Origin: Panax quinquefolius
Taxonomy: Eukaryota; Streptophyta; Magnoliopsida; Apiales; Araliaceae
DNA length: 64,000 nucleotides
Assembly (NCBI GenBank): GCA_020205615.1
Contig: CM035170.1
Span: 118,615,674-118,679,673 of the forward strand
Direction of reading: 5' to 3'
This document shows, in pieces, positions 33,121 to 45,499 of this stretch; within the stretch, counting starts at the first letter, position 1, and each line of letters begins with the position of its first letter. The position numbers were made by a program, and so were the translations under genes. Below the pieces are notes generated by a model that saw only the letters and a list, made by a program, of their open reading frames with translations, was not told the DNA's origin and did not search any database.

Positions 33121-35763
33121 TGTAAGACCCCAAATTATTAATAAATGAAATTTATTTTTCTCTATTTATTATTTTGAAATAGTAAGGGTTGATTTGATTA
33201 ATGTGGATAGTTATGGGTAAAATACATAAATATTTCGAATAAGCAAGTGGTTATAAAATATTCATTATTATTATTCGGGAATATTCGTTTGGTCGTGAAA
33301 TATTAAATCTTTGTGGGAATATTAAATCTGATACTACCATGATCTTTTGTGGGCCCTATAACGGAAAGCGATTGGATGAAGAAGCGCACAAATATAAGTT
33401 GTTTATAAATACTTGGCGTAGTTGTTACCATTAATATTGTTGGAATACCGGTGGTTAAAATACACTAATCTGGCGTTGTTCAACAAGAAGAGCACTGCGG
33501 TATTGCACCAATTATTGATTCTTACGTAAAGAAGGCACTACTCAATAATTGTGCTATGTGAATTCTTTATTCAAGATATTTTATTTTATTGATTCAATAA
33601 TTCTTTGCATTAATATTTTATATTATTGTTGTTTCAATAAATTGTCATTACACGGTATTTTCCATTATCGAGACAATAATTCATATTATCCGAATAATAT
33701 TATTGGATAACATTATTGGCAATGTCTAGAAAGTTCGCATCTAAGGAGAGGTTTGGTCACCTAATTGCGTGCAAGAAGGAGAAATCTTTATTGGAAAGCT
33801 CCTCTTTCAGGAACTACTGGTCACAAGATCTTGTGATTCTGTAATATTATTTGTAAATAATTAATTATTGATTTATATGATGAGGAAAATATTGATTTTA
33901 TGTGGATATAGATGGAGAAAATTTTAAAATGACAATTGTTGAAAATTAATATTTTATCTTTTTCTCGATAAAATAATTCATTTAAATATTTATTTTAATA
34001 ATATATTAATTGGTGATATTTTTATAATGAATGTGGGATATATGAGTATATGAGAAGGAAGACTATTTTGTGGCATTAAATGTTTAACACATGTTTTGTG
34101 TGTTGGTGGACACAATTATTAATCAAATTTGATTATAGCATGTAAAATCGCTTGGTTTGTAGATTTGGTCAATTTTTGTTTGGAATTTGGAAAACTTTAT
34201 TCGCAAAGTTGTAGAGAATTGAATTTCCTATAAAATTGCGAGATTTGAATTTTCTAATAAAAGGACTATTTATTATGAGTTATTGAAGTTAGAAAGTTCA
34301 AATAATTGATTTTTGGAAGTTTAAAATATTTAAAATAGGAAAAACGTTTTTGGAATGTTTAGGTGGCCTCATTTAATATGTGTAGGAGCTGAATTCAGTT
34401 GGCAAAGTGTGCGTATGAGATTTTGGAAAATATATATTAATATTATATTAAATTTTCTACTTTTGGTGTTCTAAAGATTTTCCTATAAATAGGGTGCTTG
34501 GGTTAGAATTGAAAATCACACCGTAAATGAAGTTTTTCTCTCTATATTATCGAGCGTATTCTTGTGAGTATTTTGAGTATACTTTGAGTATTGCTATACT
34601 GGTGCAAGTTCAAGTCATAGCCTATATCGGTTTTTAACTAAATCTTGTCTTTCGAGGTAAGAGATGTTATTTTATTCGAAAATTATATTATTTCTTCAAT
34701 ATCATTATGCCTAAATATTGGTTGAAAATTTTTATCAAATTTGGAACTTTTTCATGTCGGGTTACTTATTCATGAGTTCTATTCACGAGTTAATATTCAT
34801 GAGTTCTTATTCACGAAGTACTATTCACTTAAGCGTGAAGATTTTTTTTGTGAAATTTCTATCTTTTGTGTCTGAGTTACTTATTCACGATACTCAAGAC
34901 TATTCAAGAAAAAATGAAATTTCTTCTTTTTGTCCAAAATATCTACTATGGATACTAGCTTTGATTGTATCCATGTTTTGATCATTCTTGAATTTTACTC
35001 CACTCGATTACTTATGAAGTATTTTTGAACTCGGATTGTTTAAAATACTAATCCTTAATATTTGTTCTTTTGTTTCAATTTGGATTCGTTTTCTTTAAAA
35101 TATTTTCATCATCCTCGGTCCTAAATGATGATATTCTTGAATATCTTTGGCTCGTAGTGCAAAGATGAATGATTTCTTGATGAATATCTTTGCCCTGTAG
35201 TGCAAAAGATGAATATTTGATTCCGTATATATATTGATTGATGTTACGGTGGATAAAATATCAATCGGTGAACTTTTAAATTCATATATAGAAGATAGTA
35301 GTTTGCATCTCTACTTAACTCTTCTAATGAATTGTTGTTTTCACTGCATTGTTGATTTAAACCGGTGGTTGTCTATTGTATTCTATTAGATTTTTTCTGT
35401 TGAAGACTAACGATAATTTGTTGTATATTATCTTAGTCATAATATTCTTTCTCGGGCTAGTTGAGCTCACCCTTTTCCTTTTTGTTCCATTTTTCTTCTC
35501 GGGAGGAGAATGTAAGCAGTACTAGTCGGGGTATGGAATGAAGGTTCTAGAGAGTTGTTTAGTAGTCCTCACCATTTTGTAAAATAATGTATCAATAATT
35601 ATGATGGGGATTTATTTGCGTGTGGATATTGTCTAGATGGCAATATCTGTATTTAAACTCATAGTTTATATGTTGTAATAATAAAGTTGTAGTTATTTCT
35701 GCACCATGTATTTGGCGACTCAGAATGGGTTGGATGGAATGGATCTATTTTGGGGGCGTCACA
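33121..35763 (+). mobile_element. Family-A solo LTR S1
   Basis: 2643 bp, TGTAAGACCCCAAATTATTA to GGGGGCGTCACA, flanked by AATAA on both sides (33116-33120, 35764-35768). Start sequence groups it with the A1 subtype. TTATTCACG repeats at 34757-34905, only two GTAGTGCA repeats at 35140-35212, GACTAACGATAAT stem-loop at 35405-35438, AATAAA at 35680-35685. No internal region. Confidence 0.94.
34483..34492 (+). promoter_or_regulatory. TATA box of solo LTR S1
   Basis: CTATAAATAG; CGAGGTAAGAGATG follows at about 34655. Confidence 0.7.
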
Positions 35764-35838
35764 AATAATATCCGCATTTTTCGAATACGGATGCGGACGA
35801 ATACGAATTTTTACCATTTACAACCCTAGACTAACCGG

Positions 35839-36439
35839 ATCCTTAAAAAACCAAGTTTGTCCCCTTGACGGCTCATGACTTTGCGTTTGTCCCACAAACG
35901 TAGTCGCGATTGACAATGAAAGGGGGAAAACAGAATGTGTGTTTCCTTTTGAGTTAAATGTTTTTTGCCTCACTATATTTTATGACAACTTACAAACGTC
36001 AAACTATATTTTTATTTTTAACAATTAACTAATTCAATTTGTGTTTTATTTCATAAATTTAAAATTTTGACTGTTAAGTTTTTAACAACAAATTGACTTG
36101 GCAATATTACATACGCACAAAATCATAATAATAAAGTTTTTTTTAACTCTTTTATCCACATTAGCTTTAACCCACCCAATAACACCATCTCACCCACCCA
36201 CGAAGCAACCAACCATTTATGAATACCCGATCCATAACTCACAATTCACCAAAATCTATTCGCTAACAATATTGTTTTTAATTAAGTACGAATTTCAAAA
36301 ATCAAATAAACATAACAGTTTTGGGAAGTAAATGATTTGCCAAAATTAACAAACAAAGAGTGTTTTTATTTCTTCTCCAAACTGAACCCCAATTTTCCAA
36401 GAGCTTACAAGGAAAATTGTATGAAAATCAACTTAAAAC
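35839..36439. other. Intergenic DNA
   Basis: Mixed to AT-rich sequence. The frame at 36098-36331 starts plausibly but is low complexity (Thr/Pro/Ile) with no domain. Nothing else recognised. Confidence 0.35.
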
Positions 36440-37018
36440 TGTGACGTCCCCAAAATAGATATACACAACTCATTCTGAGTCGCTAAATACATTGCACATA
36501 ATTTAAAATACAAACTTAATTATACAATTATCGTGTAAAATATGACAAAACATAAGAGTTTTAACACGAATATTGCCTCGTATACAATATCCAAACTCAA
36601 ATGGAGTCCTTATTATAATTATTATCACACTATTTTATAAAGGCTTAAATATAAATTAGTACCCTAAACTATAGGGCATATTCCACTTCGGTGATCCACT
36701 TTTTAATTTTGTCAATTAGGTGATTAAACTATCAATTTTTTCCAATTACACCAAATTGAACACGCCACGTCAAAAATTGCTGACGTGTCTAATTGAAGTG
36801 GGGTCTTAACAAGCTTATGTGGCAAAAAATTAATTTATTATTCATTACATAAATAAATCATTTTAATTCATGGGCAAAATCGTCAATGTCTTAAAAGCCC
36901 TAATTAAAATAAAAAAAACATATCAGACAAAAGAAATCAAATTCGTCGATCACTCTCTCCCCCAATTCTAAATCAAAACCTAGCAAACCGAAGCGCGATG
37001 AACTGAAGATAATCAACC

Positions 37019-37123
37019 ATGGCGGCAAAAAGAAGAAAAACAAGCATACTTGATGGCTTTCGAATCATTATTACTTTTACGCGAGTCTTAGACACCTTCC
37101 GCGATGTGTTTGGGCGGCGTTGA
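37019..37123 (+). other. Short inward ORF starting in left MULE TIR
   Basis: 34 codons from ATG at 37019: MAAKRRKTSILDGFRI then IITFTRVLDTFRDVFGRR. The right TIR has the matching inward start (MATKRKKT). No known family. In another frame the sequence stays open to about 37260. Kept as a low-confidence observation because TIR promoters of Mutator elements face inward. Confidence 0.25.
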
Positions 37124-37179
37124 AGACTCATTGGAAAACCCACTATCTTGTACCATAATCGAAGACGAATCACGGAGAA

Positions 37180-37344
37180 TTAGGCCCCGAATTCTCGATC
37201 CTGAACCGCAACATGTTCTTCATTGTTGGGACTCATTGGCGATGTTGATCCAGATCCTTTAGTATTATTACCGTAAAAAGGAGAAGAAGACCCAAAATCG
37301 GACTCCAAAAGCTCGGTCCTTAACAACACTGGAATACGCCTCAT
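37180..37344 (-). other. Possible captured exon in MULE core
   Basis: 54 codons on the minus strand: MRRIPVLLRTELLESDFGSS, then a Ser/Asn/Gly-rich stretch and EEHVAVQDREFGA. Codon use and GC content look more gene-like than the flanking DNA. The same strand continues in another frame with MIRLRLWYKIVGFPM-type sequence (to 36973). I do not recognise the protein; it may be a broken piece of a host gene carried by the MULE. Confidence 0.3.
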
Positions 37345-38786
37345 TTTCGCCTTCTTCTTTCACCCATGACACCTTTTCAATCAAATCCGAACGTGTGAAG
37401 CCTCGATTTGACGATCTTGCGGAATAAATCGATCGCTACAAGTCCTCGATTTGGACGGAGACGATAAATTCAAAATCGCGTGCTGTGGCGACATTGTTCA
37501 ACAGTGAAGCTAACAAATTGGACACATTTCAGATCGAAGTAGAAGGAGGATCTGAAAAATTTTCTAGGCGTAATGAGGTTTCGGACATAGAAGCCGGGAG
37601 ATTTATCCCACTTTTTATTTTTTGATTCGAATTCATTTTTTGGGGTTTTTATGCTTCCAAATTCTCTTTATACAATGGCGATTGCAGAATAAAATTATAT
37701 ACTATAATACTACTATGAATTACAGTCTACAGAAAAGGCCTCTACTATGAGCTACTGTTTTGATTGTTTTTTTTCTTTTTGTCGCCATGGTTTATTATCT
37801 TCAGTTCCTCGCGTTTTGATTTAGAATTGGGGGAGAGAGTGATCGACGAATTTGATTTCCTTTTGTCTAATATGTTTTATTTATTTTAATTAGGGCTTTT
37901 AAGACATTGATGATTTTGCCCATGAATTAAAATGATTTATTTATGTAATGAATAATAAATTATTTTTTTGCCACGTAAGCTTGTTAAGACCCCACTTCAA
38001 TTAACCACGTCAGCAATTTCTGACGTGGCGTGTTTAATTTGGTGTAATTGGAAAAAATTAATAGTTTAATCACCTAATTGACAAAATTGAAAGGTGGATC
38101 ATCGAAGTGGAATATGCCTTATAGTTTAGGGTACTAATTCATATTTAAGCCTTTTATAAAATAGTGAGGACTAATGCAACCACCATTTCGGACCGTCACT
38201 CCATTTCCCTACTAGTCTCAGCTATATTCTCATTTCCTGAAGAGAACAATAAAATCAAAAGGTGAGCTCAACTAGTCCAGTAAAGAATATTATGACTAAG
38301 ATAATGCAGAATAAATTATCGTTAGCCTTCAACAGTATAAAAACTGATAGAATACAATAGACAACAAGTTTAACTGTAGCGGAACAAATAATCCATTAGA
38401 AGAGTCAAATAGAGCATGATATCTACTATCTTCTATGATTTAAAAGTTCATCATCAATATTTTATCGATGTAACACTGCTCAATAAATAATCCACATCAT
38501 CGAATTATCCATGCACTACGAGCCAAGGATATTTGTTAGTATCACATCCACAAATTATTAATGCACTACGGCCCAAGGATATTCATTATTATCACCAATG
38601 GTCATTATCATGCTAACAACTGTCCATCAATTCACTACGGGCCAGTGAGTACTTTTACCACATCATTTGTAATATCACAAGTCATAATTATACCGGTATA
38701 TAATTTCTGGTCAAAATCAACAGTCGATCTATATTTGCACTACGGGCTAAATATGACTTTCATCACAATATAAGCATGATGATGAT

Positions 38787-40141
38787 TGTGATGCCTCCAA
38801 AATAGGTATACATCACCTATTCTGAGTCGCCAAATATATGGTACAGAATACAAATACAACCTTAAATATACATCATGAGCTATGAGTTTTAATACAAATA
38901 TTACATTCTAGACAGTATTCAAACTCAAAATAAGTCCTCAATACATTTATTATCACACTATTTCATAGAATAGTGAGGACTACTAATGCTATCATCTTGA
39001 CCGTCACTCCGTTCCCCGACTAGTCCCTGTTACGTTCTCATTTCTTGAAGAGAACAATGGAAGCAAAAGGGTGAGCTCAACTAGCCCAGTAAGAAATATT
39101 ATGACTAAGATAATGCAGAATAAATTGTCATTAGCCTTCAACAGTGTTAAACTGATAAAATATAACAAACATCAAGTTTAACTGCAGCGGAACATGCAAT
39201 CCATTAGAAGAGTCAAGTAGAGAATAAAATCTACTATCTTATATGATTTAAAAGGTTTTTCATTACTTTTTTCGCTAAGACTCAGCTTAATAAATATTCC
39301 ACATCATCCATGTACTACGGCCAATGATATTCATTAGTATCACGACCACAAATTATCTATGCACTACGAGCCAAGGATATTCGTGTATTCATCAATGGTC
39401 ATGATCATGCCAAGAATTGTCCATCAATGCACTACGGGCCACTGATGACTTTTTCCACATCATTTGTAACATTACGGTCATAATTACACCGAATATTCCC
39501 TGGTCATAATCATACCAAGTCCATCAATGCACTACAGGCCACAGATGACTTTCAACAAAATATAAACACGAGGATGATGACAATGATATAAGAATTCAAT
39601 AAAACAAGTTCAAGAATTATTTTATCCAGGAATCAATAACGTCCAAATTGTCAACATGATACTTATTTGTGGAGTAAAATTCAAGAATGCTCAGAAGAAT
39701 ATTTCCATGAAAATCTTTGGATGAAGCTTTAAATATTAAGGATATTTCACTAATTTCATGGAGTATATAAGTCAAAACTTTAACCAATCGAGTATAATAA
39801 TGAATGGAATAACAAAAAAAAATCACCGGGCATGCGATAGATCGCAGACAAACAAAGTTATTCCAATGAATAATAAATAACGGAACCAGGTCATGCATAA
39901 ACGCACAGACAGGATATTCCAACAAAATAATAAATAATGGAACCATATCATACGTAAAGCACAGACAAGATGTTCCAACGGAATGATAAATAATGAAACC
40001 AGGTCATACGTAAAGCACAGACATGATGTTCCAATAGAATGATAAAGAACGGAATAATAGAAGAATTTTACCAAGTATAGGGTAGTCCGCGTATACAGGT
40101 TATTCCAACAGAATAATAAAGAATGGAATAACAGAAGTTCA
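38787..40141 (-). mobile_element. Family-B LTR B3 (partial, minus strand)
   Basis: Begins TGTGATGCCTCCAAAATAGG inside B2 (left flank ATGAT, 38782-38786). Contains TGCACTACGGGCCA-type repeats (39310-39545), the acceptor-like CTGCAG of the sense strand near 39183, and the hairpin repeat array (about 39830-40140). It is cut at 40141 by the family-D LTR. Its other half is absent from the window. Confidence 0.8.
39830..40140 (-). repeat. Family-B hairpin repeats in B3
   Basis: About five copies of GTTATTCCA..AATAATAAA..TGGAACC/TGGAATAAC with ATGCRTAAACGCACAGACA spacers. This is the reverse complement of the array in B1 (2655-3020). Minus-strand frames at 39617-40176 arise from it. Confidence 0.75.
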
Positions 40142-41678
40142 TGTGACACCCCCAAATCCAGGTACTTCGATTCCACGAGATTTGGTGTTCACTGTACTAA
40201 TATCATCTATCTATCTACCCATAATAAATGCAAACCATGCAATAGATAGAAATAAATCTTCCCCTTATGGGGTTACAACATCTGAATAATAAACATAATC
40301 CCAGGTCATACTAACCTTAAACATCTGTGCGGAAACATAAACAAATAAGTTTTAAACAACATCATTAACTTAAGTCTTAAACATAAATGCATCATCATAT
40401 AAAACAACAAGTCTTCATCACTTGTTAATCTTGCCCTTGCCTTTGCTAGTAGAAGGCTCGTCAGACCTTTCGTTCTTAACTGCAATGTTATTATTACGCA
40501 AGAGTAAGCACTATTTCCTACAAGTAAAATAATGAAATAATAATGTATAATAACATGCGAGCGAATCAAAGACTTCTGAAGTAAAAGCTCAACTTTTGAA
40601 TCAAGAATGAAGAACAAGAATCAAAAGATTTCTGAGGGTCATAAGACCTTGAACTATGTCCTAGGTTATCAAGGGTTATACTTGAAACCTTTAATGATCG
40701 TAAGACTATGGACTCTTCTTCTCGCACTTTGGGGATCACCCTTAGTTCCCATCTTGTGCACAATATCTTAACGCTAACGATAAGTAAATCCTTTCATAGG
40801 TTGTTCATCTCAGTTTGACATTAGAGTCCGCACCAAAGAAAGTTTGGTTTGGATAAATCAATAAGGGTTCTGAATTTAGAACGTTCATCAACTATGGACT
40901 AGTTGAATCAATAAGGATTCACTAGTCTAACAGGGTTCAACAATAAATGATATTTATAATGAATAACAATCTTAATATGTATACAATAGAACAATTATTG
41001 TATAACAGAATCATACTTTGAAAAGATAGTAAATCTTTAACATAACAATGAACTTGATTTATAAACTTGAATAATGATAACAAGTAGGGTTAGGAAACTT
41101 GCCTCGTGCGTAGATTACGCGTTAATTAAACTCGTTCCTTGATTTAAATTCTACATATCATTTACGTTCACAATACTAGTCAATTATAACGTAACTAATC
41201 ATAGTAACTTCATTCTTTTTGTCTAACTTTTGTTATAACTATACTTAGTCAATTTATCACATTCATTGTCACATAATTTACACTTCACAAATAACAAGCT
41301 AATTATGTATTCAATAATTCAATTCACATGCAATTATGTTATTTACATGTTAAGTAACTATTTTAACATCTCATTATACATCTAACATATTTCTATGTTT
41401 ATTAAATTAGGTTGCTATCACATTATTAGACTTGAACATTTTTAAAAATTTCATTTCGAACATTTACGGAGAGTGGTGTCATGGCGCGCCACTTTTTATT
41501 TTAAGCCTTATGTGGCTTAAGACTTAAGACTTCATGTACGGGAATTAAGGGATGAGGACCGGCTATCGCATGCAGTGAACGTAAACTGTTTTGTAATTCG
41601 CGAAAAATTGCAGAACACAGCCAAAAACTCCAATTAAATTATTACTAACGAATTTAATCAAACCCACATGATATAATT
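40142..41678 (-). mobile_element. Family-D LTR (partial, minus strand), left part
   Basis: Begins TGTGACACCCCCAAATCCAG (sense end: CTGGATTTGGGGGTGTCACA), a terminal sequence related to but distinct from families A-C. It continues after B4 at 54427-54759 and is then cut by the family-C array, so its other end is not in the window. Left flank GTTCA (40137-40141). It lacks the GTAGTGCA repeats. Confidence 0.7.
40418..40479 (-). other. Short coding-like exon in family-D LTR
   Basis: On the minus strand, AACATTGCAG at 40480-40489 looks like a 3' splice site. It is followed by an open stretch reading NERSDEPSTSKGKGKINK and a TGA at 40418-40420. The hydrophilic, Lys/Ser-rich tail resembles the end of a real protein. 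No family recognised and no start found upstream. Confidence 0.3.
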
Positions 41679-42579
41679 TGTGACGCCCCCAAAATTAGGT
41701 ATACATCACCCATCTTTGGGTCGCCGGATACATGGTACGTAATTCAAATACAACTTACTTAATACAACTGTAGGTACAATACGACAAAACATAAAGCGTG
41801 AGTTTGAATACAATTATTGTCTCTAGAGATTATACAAACTCAAAAGGAGTCCTCATTACAATTATTATCACACTATTTCACAAAATAGTGAGGACTACTA
41901 ATGCTATTATCCTGGACCATCACTCCGTTCCCCAACTCGTATCACAAATTTATATTCTCATTTCACAAGAAACGGTGAAAAAAAAGGGTGAGCTCAACTA
42001 GCCCGAGAAGAAATATTATGACTAAGATAATGCGTAATAAATTATCATTAGTCTCCAACAATGTTAAACTAATAAAATATAAAAGACATCAAGTTTAATC
42101 TGCAATGGAACAAGTTAATCCAAAGAAAAGAGTCAAGTAGAAAATAAAATCTACTATCTTTTATGATTTAAAAGGTTTTTCATCATCATTATATTTGAGA
42201 CTCGACTTAATAAATAATCCACATCATGAAATCATCCCCGCACTACTCTGGGCCGAGGATATTCTTTAGTATCACGACCACGAATTATCCACGCTCTCAC
42301 GGGCCAAAGATAATCGTGTTTTCATCAACGGTCCGATCATGCCATAAAACATTTCATCTTGCACACCTTGGTAGAAGAGAATCCATAGCCATAATCATAC
42401 CAAAAATCGTCCATTAATGCACTACGGGCCAATGAGGACTTTTAATTTTCACATCATTTGTAACATTACGGTGGTGATTATACTAGAATAATCATTGGTC
42501 ATAATCATACCAAGTCCATCTACGCACTATGTGCCATAAATGACTTTCAACATAACATAAACATGAGGATGATGACAAT
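41679..42579 (-). mobile_element. Family-B solo LTR B4, left part
   Basis: Begins TGTGACGCCCCCAAAATTAG with TAATT at 41674-41678. It continues beyond A3 at 52828-54421, where it ends GGGGTTTCACA, followed by TAATT (54422-54426). Total about 2.5 kb, a solo LTR inserted in family D. Degenerate GCACTAC repeats at 42235-42540. The A3 insertion site falls at GATGACAAT|GATATAAG, confirmed by the uninterrupted copy in B3 at about 39572. Confidence 0.9.
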
Positions 42580-43930
42580 TGTAAGACCCCGAAATTTTTT
42601 TTTAAATAAAAAGGAATTTCCTTTATTTATTATTTTGAAATAGTAAGGGTTGATTTGATTAATGTGGATAGTTAAAGGTTAAATCGCAAATATTTCAAAA
42701 TAAAGCAAGTGGTTATAAAATATTCATTATCGTCGGGGAATATTCGTTTGGTCGTGGAATATTCAGATCTTTGTCAGGAAATATTCGTGCGATGGCCAGT
42801 AGCGACCGTGTGTGGGCCCCATAACGGAAAGTGATTGGATGAAGAAAACGACAACTATAAGTTGTTTTTAAATAACGGCGTAGTTATTACACTATTATCT
42901 TGTTGGAATACCCGTTGGTTAAAAACACTAATCGCGTTGTTGAGCAAGAAGATAGACGCGGTATTGCACCAATTATTGATTCTTACGTGAAGGCACTACT
43001 CAATAATGGTTACGATAATTCTTATTCAATATTTTATTGAGTTAATAATTCTTTGCGTTGATATATATCATTGTTGTTTCAATAATTGTCATTACATGTA
43101 TTTTTTATTATCAAGCAATAATTCATATAATCTGAATAATATTATTAGATAACATTATTGGCAATGTCTAGAAAGTTACATCTAAGGAGAGGTTTGGTCA
43201 TCTAATTTACTTGGCCAGAGTAGAAGAAATTCTTATTGGAAGCCCTCTTTCTTTGAAGGCGCTTAGTTGTCAATATTGTGATTCGTAATATTATTTGTGA
43301 ATAATTAATTATTGATTTATATGATGAGGAAAATATTAATTTTATGTGGATATAGATGGAGAAAATTTTTAAAATGACAATTGTTGAAAATTAATATTTT
43401 ATCTTTTTCGATAAAATAATTTATTTAAATATATTATTTTAATAATATATTAACAGTGATATTTTTACAATGAATGTGGGATATATGAGTATATGAGGAG
43501 GAAGAGTATTTTTGTGGCATTAAATGTTTAACACATGTTTTGTGTGTTGGTGGACACAATTATTGACCGAAATTTGATTATAGCTTGTAAAATCACCCGT
43601 TTGTGGATTTTTGGCCAATTTCTATTTGGAATTTGGAAAAACTTTCTTCTGCAAAGTTGTAGAGAATTGAATTTCCTATAAAATCTCGCGAGATTCGAAT
43701 TTTCTGATGAAAGGGCTATTTATTATGAATTATTGAAGTTCCGAAGTTCCGAAATAATTAATTTTTGGGAGTTTTAGTTAATTATTTTGAGAAAAACGTT
43801 TTTTGCAACTAAGTTGTCCTCACATGTGATTCAAATGGGCTGAGATCAGTTTGTCTAAGGTGGGCTAAAGAAAATGTGAAAAATATATTAATATTATATT
43901 CAATTTTCGCTTTGTGTTCTAAGCATTTTC

Positions 43931-43940
43931 CTATAAATAG
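43931..43940 (+). promoter_or_regulatory. TATA box of A3 5' LTR
   Basis: CTATAAATAG, with CGAGGTAAAGGAT at about 44107. The presumed promoter for the A3 genomic RNA. Confidence 0.75.
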
Positions 43941-44602
43941 GGTCTTGGGTTAGAATTGAAAAACACACCGTAAACCGAAGTTTCTCTCTATTTCTCTCTC
44001 AATATATTGAGCGTATTCTTGTGAGTATACTTTGAGTATTGTTAGAGGCGGTGTAAGTTCCTTCAAAGACTATACGGTAGATTCCAAATTTAGAAGTCTT
44101 AATCTTTCGAGGTAAAGGATATTATTTTTTTGTAATGATATTATTTCTTCAATATCATTATATCTTTGAAATGTTGATCTGAAGTTTTTATCAAATTTGG
44201 AACTTTTTCATGTCGGGGTTACTATTCATGAGTTCTTATTCACGAGTTCTTATTCACGAAAGTACTATTCATGAAGTGTGAAGATGTTTTTGTGGAATTT
44301 CTATCTTTTGGTGTCTGAGTTCTTATTCACGATACTCAAGACTATTCACGTATCGATACTATTCAACCGAAAAATAAAATTTCTTCTTTTTGTCCAAAAT
44401 ATCTATTCGGATACTAGCTACGATTGTATCCATGTTTTTGATCATTCTTGAATTTTACACCACTATGATTATTTTTGAGGTATTTTGGACGTGGATAAAA
44501 CCAAGTACGAATCCTTAATCCTTAATCCTTGTCATTTTGTTTCTTTGGATTCGTTTTCTTTAAAAATATTTTCATCATCCTCGTCTTAAATGATGATATT
44601 AT

Positions 44603-44785
44603 GGAATATCTTTGGCCCTGTAGTGCAAAGATGAATGATTTCTTAAGAATATCTTTGGCCCGTAGTGCAAAAGATGAATGATTCTGAAGAATATCTTTGG
44701 CCCAGTAGTGCAAAGATGAGCAGTGTTTAAATGAATATGATTAATCGATGAATATCTTTGGCACTGTAGTGCAAAAGATGAATAT
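44603..44785 (+). repeat. GTAGTGCA hairpin repeats, A3 5' LTR
   Basis: Four units; the second reads ATCTTTG, loop GCCCGTAGTG, CAAAAGAT, an almost perfect 7 bp stem. The 3' LTR has four matching units at 52100-52285. Confidence 0.87.
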
Positions 44786-45332
44786 TTGATTCCGGATGTA
44801 TATTGATTGATGTTACGGGGATAAAAGATAGGCGATGAACTTTTAAATTCATACATGTAAGATAGTAGTTTGCATTCTCTACTTAACTCTTCTAATGAAT
44901 TATTATTTCACTGCGAATATTGATTTAAAATTTGTTGTCTATTGTATTCTATTATATTTTCCCTCGTTGAAGAATAACGATAATTTGTTGTATATTATCT
45001 TAGTCATAATATTCTTTCTTGAGCTAGTTGAGCTCACCTTTTTCCTTTTTGTTCCATTTTTTCTCGTGGAGGCGAGAATATAGCGAAAAGTACAGTCTGG
45101 GGTATGGAATGAAGGTTTTAGAAAGGATTGTTTAGTAGTCCTCACCATTTTGTAAATTAATGTATCAATAAATGTGATGAGGATTTATTTGAGTATAGAT
45201 ATTATGCAGAAGATAATATTTGTATTCAAACTCACAGCTTTTCTTGTTGTAATAATAAAGTTGTAGTTGTTTCGTATCACGTATTGACAACTCGAATGAG
45301 TGGTGTATACCTATTTTGGGGGCGCCACGGTT

Positions 45333-45343
45333 TGGTATCGAGC
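45333..45343 (+). other. Primer binding site of A3
   Basis: TGGTATCGAGC, one A short of the initiator-Met site TGGTATCAGAGC that A1 retains. The conserved leader follows (TTAGGGATATGATCTCTGGC). Confidence 0.85.
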
Positions 45344-45499
45344 TTAGGGATATGATCTCTGGCGGAGATCGGGGAATAGAACTAGGAGGGAGAGACGAGT
45401 AAATCCTTCATTAGTGTGTCCTACTAAGCTTATTTGTTAGTTGGTCAATATATAGGGATATTATGTGATATATTGATTTCTTAATTAACCCTTGTTTTA

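Larger units (their letters stand above)
31841..35830. mobile_element. hAT-like non-autonomous element (split by solo LTR)
   Basis: Ends TAGGGGTGTAA and TTACAACCCTAGA, flanked by the 8 bp GTAACCGG / CTAACCGG (31833-31840, 35831-35838; one mismatch). Subterminal repeats of CGAATACG and ATATCCGTAT motifs occur near both ends (31860-31990, 33000-33115, 35769-35815). TIR sequence and 8 bp duplication fit hAT. Without the LTR at 33121-35763 it is about 1.35 kb and has no transposase. Confidence 0.75.
36642..38151. mobile_element. Mutator-like element with about 0.4 kb TIRs
   Basis: 1510 bp, ends GGCTTAAATATAAATTAGTA and TTTAAGCC, flanked by the exact 9 bp duplication TTTTATAAA (36633-36641, 38152-38160). 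TIRs are about 36642-37051 and 37762-38151, differing by a 16-bp insertion in the left arm near 36980. The core 37052-37761 is markedly more GC-rich than the surroundings and has no transposase, so it is a non-autonomous MULE, possibly with captured sequence. Both TIRs contain an inward-facing ATG with a Lys/Arg-rich start. Confidence 0.9.
36440..38786 (-). mobile_element. Family-B LTR B2 (partial, minus strand)
   Basis: Begins TGTGACGTCCCCAAAATAG (the LTR 3' end read in reverse), is split by the Mutator-like element at 36642-38151, continues with the B-type poly(A)-side sequence and GTAGTGCA-type repeats (38510-38650, seen as TGCACTACG), and stops at 38786 where B3 is inserted. The remaining LTR half is not found in this window. 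The left 5 bp flank is AAAAC (36435-36439). Confidence 0.8.
42580..45329 (+). repeat. A3 5' LTR
   Basis: About 2.75 kb, TGTAAGACCCCGAAATTT to GGGGGCGCCAC (usual CGTCACA degraded, so the last two bases are uncertain). TTATTCACGAG repeats at 44217-44370, four GTAGTGCA repeats at 44603-44785, AATAAA at 45254-45259. Confidence 0.92.

Noticed and set aside
39830..40176. Minus-strand frames of 109 and 117 codons with repeated LVSLFIIPLEH peptides
   Set aside because: They read through the family-B hairpin tandem repeats; periodicity follows the DNA unit, not a protein family.
40306..40763. Two overlapping minus-strand frames of 103 and 65 codons
   Set aside because: No domain; only the short exon-like tail near 40418-40479, in a different frame, looks coding.
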